Assembly: GCF_029633825.1 (NCBI RefSeq)
Contig: NZ_CP090641.1
Location: 620,001-684,000 of the forward strand
Direction of reading: 5' to 3'
DNA: 64,000 bases
Source: Burkholderia contaminans
GTDB taxonomy: Bacteria > Pseudomonadota > Gammaproteobacteria > Burkholderiales > Burkholderiaceae
The position numbers and the translations under genes are program-made. The notes below the pieces were generated by a model, which had not been told where the DNA came from, did not search any database, and saw nothing but the letters and a program-made list of their open reading frames with translations. Below, piece after piece: positions 43,349-51,596 of this stretch. Every line of letters starts with the position of its first letter. Positions within the stretch are counted from its first letter, which is position 1.

Positions 43349-44689
43349 TCACGCGAACGGCACGGCCTCGAAGCCCGCCGCGAGCGCGTCGACGATCCGG
43401 TCGAGCTGCTCGCGCTGGATCACGAGCGGCGGCGACAGGATGATCTTCGTGCCGACCGGGCGCACCAGCACGCCATTCTCGCGCGCGACTTCCGCGACCG
43501 CGTTCGCATAGCCCGAAAGCGGGTCGATCGGCTCGCGCGTGTCCTTGTTCGCGACGAGGTCGAGCGCGAGCATCAGGCCCTTGCCGCGCACCTCGCCGAC
43601 CGCCGCGAAGCGTTCCGCGAACGGCTTCAATGCTTCGAGCAGGTACGCGCCCTGCTTCGCCGCGTTGGCCGGCAGGTCTTCCTTCACGACGATGTCGAGG
43701 CTCGCGATCGCGGCCGCGCAGGCGACCGGATGGCCCGCATACGTGTAGCCGTGCATGATCGCGCCGCCGAAATCGGCGTTCGCGGCGAACGCGTCCTCGA
43801 TCCGAGCGTTCACGACCGTCGCGCCGAGCGGCACGTAGCCCGACGAGATCCCCTTCGCGAGACACATGATGTCCGGACGCACGCCCCAGCCGCGGCTGCC
43901 GAACAGGCTGCCGCTGCGGCCGAAGCCCGTCACGACTTCGTCGGCGATCAGCAGGACGCCGTAGCGGTCGCACACCTCGCGCACGAGCGGCCAGTAGTTG
44001 GCCGGCGGCACGATCACGCCGCCCGCGCCCTGGATCGGCTCCGCGATGAACGCGGCCACCGTGTCGGGGCTCTGGAACTGGATCTCGCGTTCCAGCATCT
44101 CCGCGCAGATCCGGCCGAGTTCTTCGGGATCCTGCGTGAACGGGTTGCGATACAGCCACGGCGTCTCGACGTGGAAGCAACCCGGCAGGTTCGGCTCGTA
44201 GTTGCGGCGGAATACCGTGTTGCCGTTCACCGACGCACCGCCGAAGTGCGTACCGTGATAACCCTGCTTCAGCGAGATGAACTTCGTGCGGTCGGCCTGG
44301 CCGCGCACCTTCCAGTACTGGCGCGCGATCTTCAGCGCGGTCTCGATCGAGTCGGAGCCGCCCGAGCTGTACAGCACGCGGCGCATGCCCTCCGGTTCGA
44401 GCAGGTCGATCACCTTCTTCGACAGCTCCTCCGCGCGCGGATGCGAAATGCCGTCGAACAGCTGGAAGTATTCGAGTTCGTCGAGCTGGTGCACGATCGC
44501 GTCCTTCACTTCCTGGCGGTTGTGGCCGACGTTCACGTTCCACAGGCCCGCGACGCCGTCGACGAGCTTCCGCCCTTCTTCGTCGAACACGTAGCAGCCG
44601 TCGCCGCGCACGATGCGGATCGGCTTGCGCTGTTTCATCTCGTTCGGGTGCAGCATCGGGTGCCAGAATTTCGCTTCGTTGTAGCTCAT
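43349..44689 (-). CDS. Class III (omega) aminotransferase
   Basis: PLP-dependent aminotransferase of 446 residues, likely moving an amino group from an amine to pyruvate or a keto acid and yielding an aldehyde. Motifs: DGVAGLWNVNVGHNRQEV, LYSSGGSDSIETALKIARQY (PLP phosphate site), FIAEPIQGAGGVIVPP, VLLIADEVVTGFGRSGSLFG (Asp pairing with the pyridine N), and the Schiff-base Lys in CLAKGISSGYVPLGA (about residue 283). The ATG at 44689 follows GGAG. Forty-two bases separate it from the aldehyde dehydrogenase gene, so one operon is likely. Close relatives act on beta-alanine, putrescine, taurine or aromatic amines; the substrate is open. Confidence 0.9.
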   Translation of the reverse strand: MSYNEAKFWHPMLHPNEMKQRKPIRIVRGDGCYVFDEEGRKLVDGVAGLWNVNVGHNRQEVKDAIVHQLDELEYFQLFDGISHPRAEELSKKVIDLLEPEGMRRVLYSSGGSDSIETALKIARQYWKVRGQADRTKFISLKQGYHGTHFGGASVNGNTVFRRNYEPNLPGCFHVETPWLYRNPFTQDPEELGRICAEMLEREIQFQSPDTVAAFIAEPIQGAGGVIVPPANYWPLVREVCDRYGVLLIADEVVTGFGRSGSLFGSRGWGVRPDIMCLAKGISSGYVPLGATVVNARIEDAFAANADFGGAIMHGYTYAGHPVACAAAIASLDIVVKEDLPANAAKQGAYLLEALKPFAERFAAVGEVRGKGLMLALDLVANKDTREPIDPLSGYANAVAEVARENGVLVRPVGTKIILSPPLVIQREQLDRIVDALAAGFEAVPFA

Positions 44690-44731
44690 TGCAGTCTCCA
44701 CTGTGGGATCGTTCGAGGTTGATGCCGCGCG

Positions 44732-46234
44732 TCAGTGCGCGATGCAGACGGATTTGGTTTCGGTGAAGCCTTCGATCGCGTACTGGCCGAATTCACGGCC
44801 GATGCCCGATTGCTTGTAGCCGCCGAACGGCATCGACGGGTCGAGCGGGATATGGCAGTTCACCCATACGGTGCCGGCCTCGATCTGCGGCACGAGGTTC
44901 ATCACGCGCTTCAGGTCGTTGCTCCAGATGCTGGCGGCGAGGCCGTACGGCGACGCGTTCGCGAGGCGCACCGCGTCGGCCGCGTCGTCGAACGGCACGA
45001 CGACGATCACCGGGCCGAACACTTCGTCGCGCACGATCGCGCTGTCCGGATCCGGATCGGCGATCACGGCCGGCTTCACGTAGTAGCCGGGCAGGTCGTC
45101 GGCCGGCGTGCCGCCCGCGAGGAACGTCAGGCCCGCGCGGCGCGCACCCTCGATGTGCTGGACGACCTTGTCGCGGTGGTGCGCGGACACCAGCGGGTTG
45201 ATCTGCGCGGTCGTGTCGAGGCCCGCGCCGAGCTTCATCGACTGCGCGACGCCCGCGAGGCCGTCGGCGAGCTGTGCGAACTTGCTGCGATGCACATAGA
45301 TGCGCGAAGCGGCCGCGCACACCTGCCCCTGGTTGAAGAACGCGCCGGCCGCGACACCGTCGAGCGCCTGCGCGACGTCGATGTCGTCGAGCATCACGAT
45401 CGGGTTCTTGCCGCCGAGCTCGAGCGAGAAGCGCGTCATGTTCTGCACGGCCGCCGCACCGACCAGCTTGCCGGTCGCGGTCGAGCCCGTGAACGAGATC
45501 TTCGCGATCGACGGGTGGCTCGCGAGCGCGGCACCACACACGCGGCCGCCGGTGACGACGTTGAACACGCCTGGCGGCACGCCGGCTTCGAGTGCGAGCT
45601 CGGCCAGACGCAATGCCGTGAGCGGCGTTTCCGGCGACGGCTTCAGCACGATCGTGCAGCCGGCCGCGAGCGCAGGGATCAGCTTCCACACCGCGATCAT
45701 CAGCGGGAAATTCCACGGCACGATCGCGGCGACCACGCCGACCGGCTCCTTGCGCGTATAGGCCGTATAGCGCGCGCCGGGCGGGAACGGGATCGACACG
45801 TCGAGCGTCTGGCCGGTGATCTTGGTCGCCCAGCCGGCCATGTAGCGCACGTATTCGACGCTCGCGCCGACCTCGATCGCGCGCGACACGTGGATCGACT
45901 TGCCCTGGTTCAGCGTTTCGAGCTGCGCGAGCGTTTCGGCGTCGCGTTCGATCAGGTCGGCGAGTTTCAGCAGGATGCGTTCGCGGTCGGCCGGACGCAG
46001 GCCGCTCCACACGCGGGTGTCGAATGCGTGCTTCGCGCTGGCGACCGCGCGGTCGACGTCGCGTTCGTCGGCGTCCGCGACGGTCGCAAGCCGCTCGCCC
46101 GTCGCGGGGTCGTACACGTCGAGCCGCGCGGCCGTGTGCGCGGGCTGCATTTCACCGTCGATGAAGAGGCCGAAATCGCGCGCAACGAAGGTGCGCACGG
46201 TGTCGCTGACGGCGACGAAATTCGTGGTGCTCAT
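44732..46234 (-). CDS. Aldehyde dehydrogenase (phenylacetaldehyde dehydrogenase-like)
   Basis: NAD(P)-dependent dehydrogenase of 500 residues. Motifs: VVAAIVPWNFPLMIAVWKLI, ISFTGSTATGKLVG (cofactor loop), the general-base Glu in SLELGGKNPIVM and the catalytic Cys in FFNQGQVCAAASRIYV. The end AGTVWVNCHIPLDPSMPFGG with GREFGQYAIEGFTETKSV matches the family. Overall wording is closest to FeaB/StyD-type phenylacetaldehyde dehydrogenases, but betaine-aldehyde or aminoaldehyde types are similar. With the aminotransferase just downstream it would turn an amine into an acid in two steps. A degenerate copy of the shared element lies 94 nt upstream. Confidence 0.9.
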   Translation of the reverse strand: MSTTNFVAVSDTVRTFVARDFGLFIDGEMQPAHTAARLDVYDPATGERLATVADADERDVDRAVASAKHAFDTRVWSGLRPADRERILLKLADLIERDAETLAQLETLNQGKSIHVSRAIEVGASVEYVRYMAGWATKITGQTLDVSIPFPPGARYTAYTRKEPVGVVAAIVPWNFPLMIAVWKLIPALAAGCTIVLKPSPETPLTALRLAELALEAGVPPGVFNVVTGGRVCGAALASHPSIAKISFTGSTATGKLVGAAAVQNMTRFSLELGGKNPIVMLDDIDVAQALDGVAAGAFFNQGQVCAAASRIYVHRSKFAQLADGLAGVAQSMKLGAGLDTTAQINPLVSAHHRDKVVQHIEGARRAGLTFLAGGTPADDLPGYYVKPAVIADPDPDSAIVRDEVFGPVIVVVPFDDAADAVRLANASPYGLAASIWSNDLKRVMNLVPQIEAGTVWVNCHIPLDPSMPFGGYKQSGIGREFGQYAIEGFTETKSVCIAH

Positions 46235-46327
46235 GGGCGTCTCGAGGATTGTCGTGGCTGGACCGCATGCGCACGGGCACGCGGGCGTCGTTCCACTGTA
46301 TCGACGAGGGATTGCGCGAGGTGAGCG

Positions 46328-46339
46328 CAAATTGGCAGC
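46328..46339 (-). promoter_or_regulatory. Shared regulon element, copy 4 (degenerate, aldehyde dehydrogenase)
   Basis: Coding-strand GCTGCCAATTTG followed by CGCTCAC, 94 nt upstream of the dehydrogenase ATG. Nine of 12 core positions match, and the GCTCAC extension is shared with the copy upstream of the LuxR gene. Confidence 0.5.
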
Positions 46340-46514
46340 GCGTGGGCGCTGGGGGGCGGGTTCCAACCCTGCGGGGTGGCGGCGGTCGACGCGGAACGCC
46401 GGCTGCGGGAGCGGTGCCGGTCAGCCGCTGACGTTCAGCAACACGAGTAGTGCTTGATATTCATCAGTCGGCGATCACGCAGGTTCGAATTCCGGATCGC
46501 AATTATCCGATGAA

Positions 46515-47255
46515 TTACAGGAACAACGCCCCGACCAGTTCCGTGCGGTTCGACACGCCGAGCTTGCGGTACATGCGCATCAGGTGCGTCTTGACGGTCG
46601 GCTGGCCCAGCGCGAGATCGCGGGCGATCTCCTTGTTCGAGCGGCCGTCGCGCACGAGGCGCGCGATCTGCTCCTCGCGGTACGTCAGCCGCTCCTCGCA
46701 GCCGATCCGGTGGATCCCGCGCCGCGCGCGCAGCAGCGGGCTCAGCGCGGCTTCGGCCACGGGCTGCAGCCGCGCGAGCGCGTCGATCTCGCCGGGCGCG
46801 AACCGCCCGCCCGTGCTGTTGCCGGCCGCGCCGCCGCGCGTGTCGGCCGCCCCGAAGCGCAGCAGCGAGAACGCGCCGACCGTGCGGCCGGCGTCGCGCA
46901 GCCAGATCTCGACGACGTCGGCCACGTCGTGCCGCCGCAGGAAACGGGTCCAGTACGCGGACGCGTCGCGTCTTTCGTCAGGCAATTGGGAAGCGAGCGT
47001 GACGACCGCGCGCTCGCCTGCCGCGCAGCGCGACGGATGCAGCGGATCGAGCATCCGGTAGCGCGCGACATAGGTGCGATGCATCGATTCCGGCATCCCG
47101 AACAGCTCGAAATCGGCCGGTTCGCCGCTCTGGTCGAGCCGGTAGAACACGATCGCGGACGGACTCGCGAACGCGTCGAACGCGTCCACGCAAGCACGCA
47201 GCGCGCGCAGCCAGTCGGCGGCGGCCGGGTCGGCGGGTTCGGATGGGGTCGGCAT
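46515..47255 (-). CDS. LuxR-family regulator (solo, GerE-type output)
   Basis: Regulator of 246 residues. The C-terminal LuxR/GerE helix-turn-helix is clear: LTYREEQIARLVRDGRSNKE then PTVKTHLMRMYRKLGVSNRT (about residues 192-235). The N-terminal 170 residues show no receiver Asp and no autoinducer-binding signature; a GAF/PAS-like sensor is possible. It stands at the head of the amine-catabolism cluster in its own unit, with the exact shared element 81 nt upstream. It is therefore the leading candidate (with the AraC protein) to bind that element and to autoregulate. Confidence 0.87.
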   Translation of the reverse strand: MPTPSEPADPAAADWLRALRACVDAFDAFASPSAIVFYRLDQSGEPADFELFGMPESMHRTYVARYRMLDPLHPSRCAAGERAVVTLASQLPDERRDASAYWTRFLRRHDVADVVEIWLRDAGRTVGAFSLLRFGAADTRGGAAGNSTGGRFAPGEIDALARLQPVAEAALSPLLRARRGIHRIGCEERLTYREEQIARLVRDGRSNKEIARDLALGQPTVKTHLMRMYRKLGVSNRTELVGALFL

Positions 47256-47335
47256 GGTGGAATCGGCTGGCGGGCGAACGTCACGAAGATCGAAGTTCGG
47301 GCCAGCCTACCGGCGCCGAAAAGCGCCGGTGAGCA

Positions 47336-47347
47336 CAAATCGGCAAA
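47336..47347 (-). promoter_or_regulatory. Shared regulon element, copy 3 (LuxR gene)
   Basis: Coding-strand TTTGCCGATTTG followed by TGCTCAC, 81 nt upstream of the luxR-type start. Between it and the gene a perfect 8-bp hairpin (ACCGGCGC at 47309-47316, GCGCCGGT at 47323-47330) lies in the probable leader. Confidence 0.7.
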
Positions 47348-47425
47348 TCGTCCCGGTCCGGCCGGTACGGCGGGTTCACCCTCCTGCCGGGACGATGGAG
47401 GCGCGCGGCCGGGCACGCGCCCGAT

Positions 47426-48307
47426 TCAGCGTGCGTTCGCGGCGAACGTGTCGCAGGCGCTCAGTTCGCCCGATTGCATCCCGCGCCGCAGCCAGTACAC
47501 GCGTTGGTCGCTGGTGCCGTGCGTGAAGCTCTCCGGTACGACATAGCCCTGCCCTTGCTGCTGCAGCCGGTCGTCGCCGATCGCGGCGGCGGCCTTCAGC
47601 CCCTGCTCGAAATCGCCGGGTTCCATCAGCCGCTGGTTCGCGCGCTGCGCGTTGTTCGCCCACACGCCGGCAAAGCAGTCGGCCTGCAGTTCCATCCGCA
47701 CCGACAGCGCATTCGAGTGCGCCTGGCTCGCCCGCCGGCGCGCCGCGTCGACCTTGTCGGAGATGCCGAGCAGGTTCTGCACGTGGTGGCCGACTTCGTG
47801 CGCGATCACATAAGCCTGCGCGAAATCGCCGCCCGCGCCGAAACGCGTGCGCAGTTCGTTGTAGAAACCGAGATCGATATACACCTTGCGGTCGCCCGGG
47901 CAGTAGAACGGCCCCATAGCAGTCTGGCCCGTGCCGCATGCGGTCGGCGTCGAGTTCGTGAACATCACGAGCGTCGGCGGCTGGTACTGCGCGTGCAGTT
48001 GAGTATTGAACACGCCCGTCCACGTACGCTCGATATTGCCGAGCACCTTGCGCGTGAACACCGCACCCGTGTCGTTCGCCTGCTCGCCCTGCCGCTGCGC
48101 GGGCGCGGGCTGCGCCTGCTGCTGGCGGCCCTGCAGCGCCGAGGCGCCTTCGAGTATCACGCGCGGGTCGATCCCGAAGAAATACGACGCGGCGAACGCA
48201 ACCACGATCGTGCCGATGCCGATCGTCGCGCCGCGCCCGCCGCCGAACCCGCCTGCGCCGCGGCGATCCTCGACGTTCGTGCTTTCCGTTTCGTCGTCCA
48301 GCCTCAT
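47426..48307 (-). CDS. ypfJ: Neutral zinc metallopeptidase (YpfJ family)
   Basis: Membrane-anchored metallopeptidase of 293 residues. One N-terminal helix (ATIGIGTIVVAFAASYFFGI, about residues 27-46) anchors it, followed by a Gln/Ala-rich linker. The catalytic domain has AQAYVIAHEVGHHVQNLLGI (HEXXH zinc site, about residue 168). The third ligand is probably the Glu in MELQADCFAGVWANN, and TSDQRVYWLRRGMQSG closes the family signature. The biological substrate is unknown. It stands alone, next to the amine cluster but transcribed from its own upstream region. Confidence 0.9.
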   Translation of the reverse strand: MRLDDETESTNVEDRRGAGGFGGGRGATIGIGTIVVAFAASYFFGIDPRVILEGASALQGRQQQAQPAPAQRQGEQANDTGAVFTRKVLGNIERTWTGVFNTQLHAQYQPPTLVMFTNSTPTACGTGQTAMGPFYCPGDRKVYIDLGFYNELRTRFGAGGDFAQAYVIAHEVGHHVQNLLGISDKVDAARRRASQAHSNALSVRMELQADCFAGVWANNAQRANQRLMEPGDFEQGLKAAAAIGDDRLQQQGQGYVVPESFTHGTSDQRVYWLRRGMQSGELSACDTFAANAR

Positions 48308-48706
48308 AGCCGGCCCCTCCCTGTTCTTGTCGATGGTCCGGCGCGCGAGCGCGCAACCGGGCGATAGGTTGTCGTGACACGATCCCCGGCCGATGCAGCG
48401 CGCGCGTCGGGTGCGCGCTCCTGCCGGGATCGCCGGCCTGCCGCTCCGCTCGCACGACGGAATCGGCCGGCCGATGCGCCGCGCGTCGATGCGCGGCCCG
48501 CCCGCGCTATTCTGCCGGGCTTTCGTGACTTATCGCAAAAATGTGGAGGATAGAGCGATTCGGCGCCGCACATCGTCAGCCTTTGCAAAATGGTCCGCTG
48601 CCGCGCCGGCCGCCCGGATACCGCCCGCGTTCATCCTTTTGGCGGATACCGGCGCTCGCAGGGGCCGCCTAAAGTGACCGGAAACGACCCCTTTCCGGAG
48701 CACGAC
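48308..48706. other. Divergent intergenic region, 399 bp
   Basis: Gene-free region between the metallopeptidase and the SDR gene. It must hold both promoters, but no clear -35/-10 pair is obvious. A direct repeat GGATACCG occurs at 48616-48623 and 48644-48651 (28 bp apart), on the SDR side. No RNA gene or convincing small reading frame is seen. Confidence 0.4.
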
Positions 48707-49498
48707 ATGACCCACCCGCAACCCCGCACGATCGTGATCACCGGCGCGGGCACCGGTATCGGCGCCGCGTGCGCGCGCCGCTTCGCCCGCCGCGGCGACC
48801 GCGTCGTGCTGATCGGGCGGCGCCGGGCGCCGCTCGACGCGCTGGCCGCCGAAACGGGCGGCCTCGCGCTGGCCGGCGATGCCGCGAGCACCGCCGACTG
48901 GGCCGGCTTCCTGCCGCGGATCGCCGAACGCTTCGGCCGCGTCGACGCGCTCGTCGCGTGCGCGGGCGGCCACGGCCTCGGCCGCGCGGACGAAACCGAC
49001 GACGCGCAATGGCGCGACGCGATGCACGCGAACCTCGACACCGCGTTCGTCAGCGCGCGCGCGTGCCTGCCCGACCTGATCGCGCAGCGCGGCAGCATCG
49101 TGCTGGTCGCGTCGATCGCCGCGCTCGCGGCCGGCCCCAGCGTGTGCGGCTATACGGTCGGCAAGCATGCGCTGCTCGGGCTCGCGCGGTCGCTCGCACG
49201 CGACTACGGGCCGCACGGCGTGCGGGCGAACGCGGTATGCCCCGGCTGGGTCCGCACGCCGATGGCCGACGCGGAGATGGAGCCGCTGATGTCGGCACAC
49301 GGCGACACGCTCGACGGTGCGTATGCGCGCGTCAGCGCCGACGTGCCGCTGCGGCGCGCGGCAGACCCGGACGAGATCGCGGCCGTGTGCGCGTTCCTCA
49401 CGTCGCCGGACGCGTCTTTCGTGACCGGCGCGACGCTCGTCGCCGACGGCGGCGCGATGGTCGTCGACGTGCCGACGCTCGCGTTCGACAAGCTTTGA
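48707..49498 (+). CDS. SDR-family oxidoreductase
   Basis: Short-chain dehydrogenase of 263 residues. Cofactor motif VITGAGTGIGAACARRFARR (TGxxxGIG), then LVACAGGHG in place of NNAG, the catalytic Ser in VLVASIAALAA and the Tyr/Lys in CGYTVGKHALLG. NAVCPGWVRTPMAD and TGATLVADGGAMV complete the fold. The Arg after the second beta-strand (LIGRRRAPL) favours NADP(H). The ATG at 48707 follows CCGGAG. It precedes a LysR gene and a catabolic operon on the same strand and may belong to that pathway. Substrate unknown. Confidence 0.9.
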   Translation: MTHPQPRTIVITGAGTGIGAACARRFARRGDRVVLIGRRRAPLDALAAETGGLALAGDAASTADWAGFLPRIAERFGRVDALVACAGGHGLGRADETDDAQWRDAMHANLDTAFVSARACLPDLIAQRGSIVLVASIAALAAGPSVCGYTVGKHALLGLARSLARDYGPHGVRANAVCPGWVRTPMADAEMEPLMSAHGDTLDGAYARVSADVPLRRAADPDEIAAVCAFLTSPDASFVTGATLVADGGAMVVDVPTLAFDKL

Positions 49499-49698
49499 TG
49501 TGCGCGGGGGGCGCCGCTCGCGTGACGTACGCGTCGCGGGCGGCGTTGCGTGAACGTGTGCCTGCCCCTTCACCGCCCGCCCACGTACCCACCGCCGCAC
49601 ACGCAACGCGTCTCCCGTTTATTTCCCGCCCCTGAAAATCCGCTACCATCGACCGATCCCGCCGCCCCGCCCGGCACCGCCTCACCGCTCGGACTTCG

Positions 49699-50733
49699 AT
49701 GAACATCCGGTTTCTTGAAACCTTCGTCTGGCTCGCGAAGCTGGAAAACTTCCGGCTCACGGCCGAAAAACTGCACACCACACAGGCCGCCGTATCGAGC
49801 CGCATCGCGTCGCTCGAGGAGGCATTCGACGTACGCCTGTTCGACCGCAACACGCGCTCGGCCACGCTCACGCCCGCCGGGCGCCGCATGCTCGCGTACG
49901 CGGAGCGAATCGTGCGGCTCGACGGCGAAATGCGCCGCGACATCGATGCGGCGAGCGACGCGGGCCTGATCCGGATCGGCGTGATCGAATCGATCGTGCA
50001 CAGCTGGTTCCCCGCGCTGATGGCGCAACTGCGCGAGCGCTATCCACGCCTAGACGTCGAGATCACGAGCGACACGACGCTGCACCTGATCCGCCTGCTG
50101 AGCACCGACGGCGTCGACCTGATCCTGCAGACAGACCCGGTGCCGGGCCCCGATTTCACGAACCTGCCGCTGTGCGAATTCCCGGTGCGCTGGGCGGCCA
50201 GCCCGCGCCTCGGGCTCGGCGGCCAGCCGCTCGACGTCGCGCGCCTGGCCGAATTCCCGATCATCAGCTTCTCGCGCCACTCGGGGCCGCACGCGACGAT
50301 CGAGCGGCTGTTCGCGGCCGTCGAGCGGCCGGCCAGCATCAACTGCATCACGTCGGTCGCCGCGATGATCCGCCTCGTCGCCGACGGCTTCGGCGTGGCC
50401 GCGCTGCCGCCCGCGATCATCGGGCGCGAGCTGCACGAAGGCGCGCTCGAACTGCTCGACGTCGAACCCGAATTCCCCGCGCTGCCGCTCGTCGCGACGT
50501 ACCGCAGCCAGGGCTTGCCGGTGGCCGCGCGCATCGCGGAACTGGCCAGCGAAGTCGCGCGTGCGATGTCGGCCGCCGCGAATCACGCAAAGACGGCCGC
50601 GCCCGATACCGTGGGCAAAGCACTCGCCCGTCCGGCGACGAAGGCAAATACCCGAGCGAAAGCACCCGCAAAAGCGAAGCGCACGACGCAATCCGCCCCG
50701 CCTCCCGCGCAACTCCGCCCGCGCCGCTCATAA
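49699..50733 (+). CDS. LysR-family transcriptional regulator with a basic Ala/Lys/Pro-rich tail
   Basis: Regulator of 344 residues. The helix-turn-helix is NFRLTAEKLHTTQAAVSSRI (about residues 17-36), followed by the usual linker helix (RLFDRNTRSATLTPAGRRML) and a full effector-binding domain to about residue 295. The last 45-50 residues are a low-complexity tail rich in Ala, Lys, Arg, Pro and Thr, absent from ordinary LysR proteins. It is followed by a three-gene unit in the same direction, which it likely controls together with the upstream SDR gene. Confidence 0.9.
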   Translation: MNIRFLETFVWLAKLENFRLTAEKLHTTQAAVSSRIASLEEAFDVRLFDRNTRSATLTPAGRRMLAYAERIVRLDGEMRRDIDAASDAGLIRIGVIESIVHSWFPALMAQLRERYPRLDVEITSDTTLHLIRLLSTDGVDLILQTDPVPGPDFTNLPLCEFPVRWAASPRLGLGGQPLDVARLAEFPIISFSRHSGPHATIERLFAAVERPASINCITSVAAMIRLVADGFGVAALPPAIIGRELHEGALELLDVEPEFPALPLVATYRSQGLPVAARIAELASEVARAMSAAANHAKTAAPDTVGKALARPATKANTRAKAPAKAKRTTQSAPPPAQLRPRRS

Positions 50734-50833
50734 GAAAACCTGTTCACCGCGAATTTGTTTTCTTGTTGGACGGGCGCGGCCCGTCTTCGGGAAACTGGGT
50801 TCCTGACATCCCCCCGTCACGAGGAACCCCGCG

Positions 50834-51517
50834 ATGACCCGCCTTACCCTTCCGCACGGCCAGCTTTGCGTCTGGACGGATATCGACCCCGCGCACGAAG
50901 CCGATTTCAACGCGTGGTACGACCGCGAGCACATGCAGGAACGTGTCGCGATTCCCGGCTTCACGCATGCGCGGCGCTTTCGCGCGACCGATCGCGGCCC
51001 GCGCAAGTACCTCGCGCTGTACGTGACGAACGCGCTCGACGTGTTCCATGGCGACGCGTACCGACGCGCGTTCACTCAGCAGACCGCGTGGTCGCTCGCG
51101 AACTTCGAGCGCATGACGGGCACGCAGCGACGCGTCGGAGAACTGACGATCGAGGCCGGCGACGGCGAAGGCGCGCATCTCGCACTGTTCGTGCTGCCGC
51201 CGGATCGCATCGACGTGCCGCACCTGCGCAAGCGCTTCGACGACGTGCTGCACGAACCGGGGATCCACGCCGCGCGACTCTTTCGCACCGCGCCCGAACT
51301 GTCCGCGCCGATCGGCGCCGATGCGGCCGCCCGCCCGGCCGCCGATGCGCTCGTGCTGATCGAAGGCAGCGATGCGGCCGCGACGCGCCGCGTCGCCGCC
51401 ACGCTCGCCGGCCACGACGACGTGCGCACCTTCGACCTGATGTGGCGCGCCGCCGCCCCGCTGCATGTAACGCGCAGCGACGTCGAAGCCGAGCCCGCAG
51501 CCGCGCTGCCCGCCTGA
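50834..51517 (+). CDS. Dimeric alpha/beta-barrel (EthD-like) protein
   Basis: Protein of 227 residues, apparently with two ferredoxin-like halves. The first has LCVWTDIDPAHEADFNAWYD followed by REHMQERVAIPGFTHARRF, a pattern seen in EthD/DUF4286-like and small monooxygenase-fold proteins (WY..EH is the conserved core). The second half (ALFVLPPDRIDVPHLRKRFD) is weaker. No signal peptide. It is the first gene after the LysR regulator and is followed by an MFS importer and a DUF2848 protein. A catalytic or chaperone role in breakdown of an aromatic or keto compound is guesswork. Confidence 0.65.
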   Translation: MTRLTLPHGQLCVWTDIDPAHEADFNAWYDREHMQERVAIPGFTHARRFRATDRGPRKYLALYVTNALDVFHGDAYRRAFTQQTAWSLANFERMTGTQRRVGELTIEAGDGEGAHLALFVLPPDRIDVPHLRKRFDDVLHEPGIHAARLFRTAPELSAPIGADAAARPAADALVLIEGSDAAATRRVAATLAGHDDVRTFDLMWRAAAPLHVTRSDVEAEPAAALPA

Positions 51518-51596
51518 TCGCCCGCGCCGGCCGCACCGCACGCACGCTGCCCGCCAGCGCAGCGGCCCGGCGCTTCATCCCGTTCCCCGTCACGAC

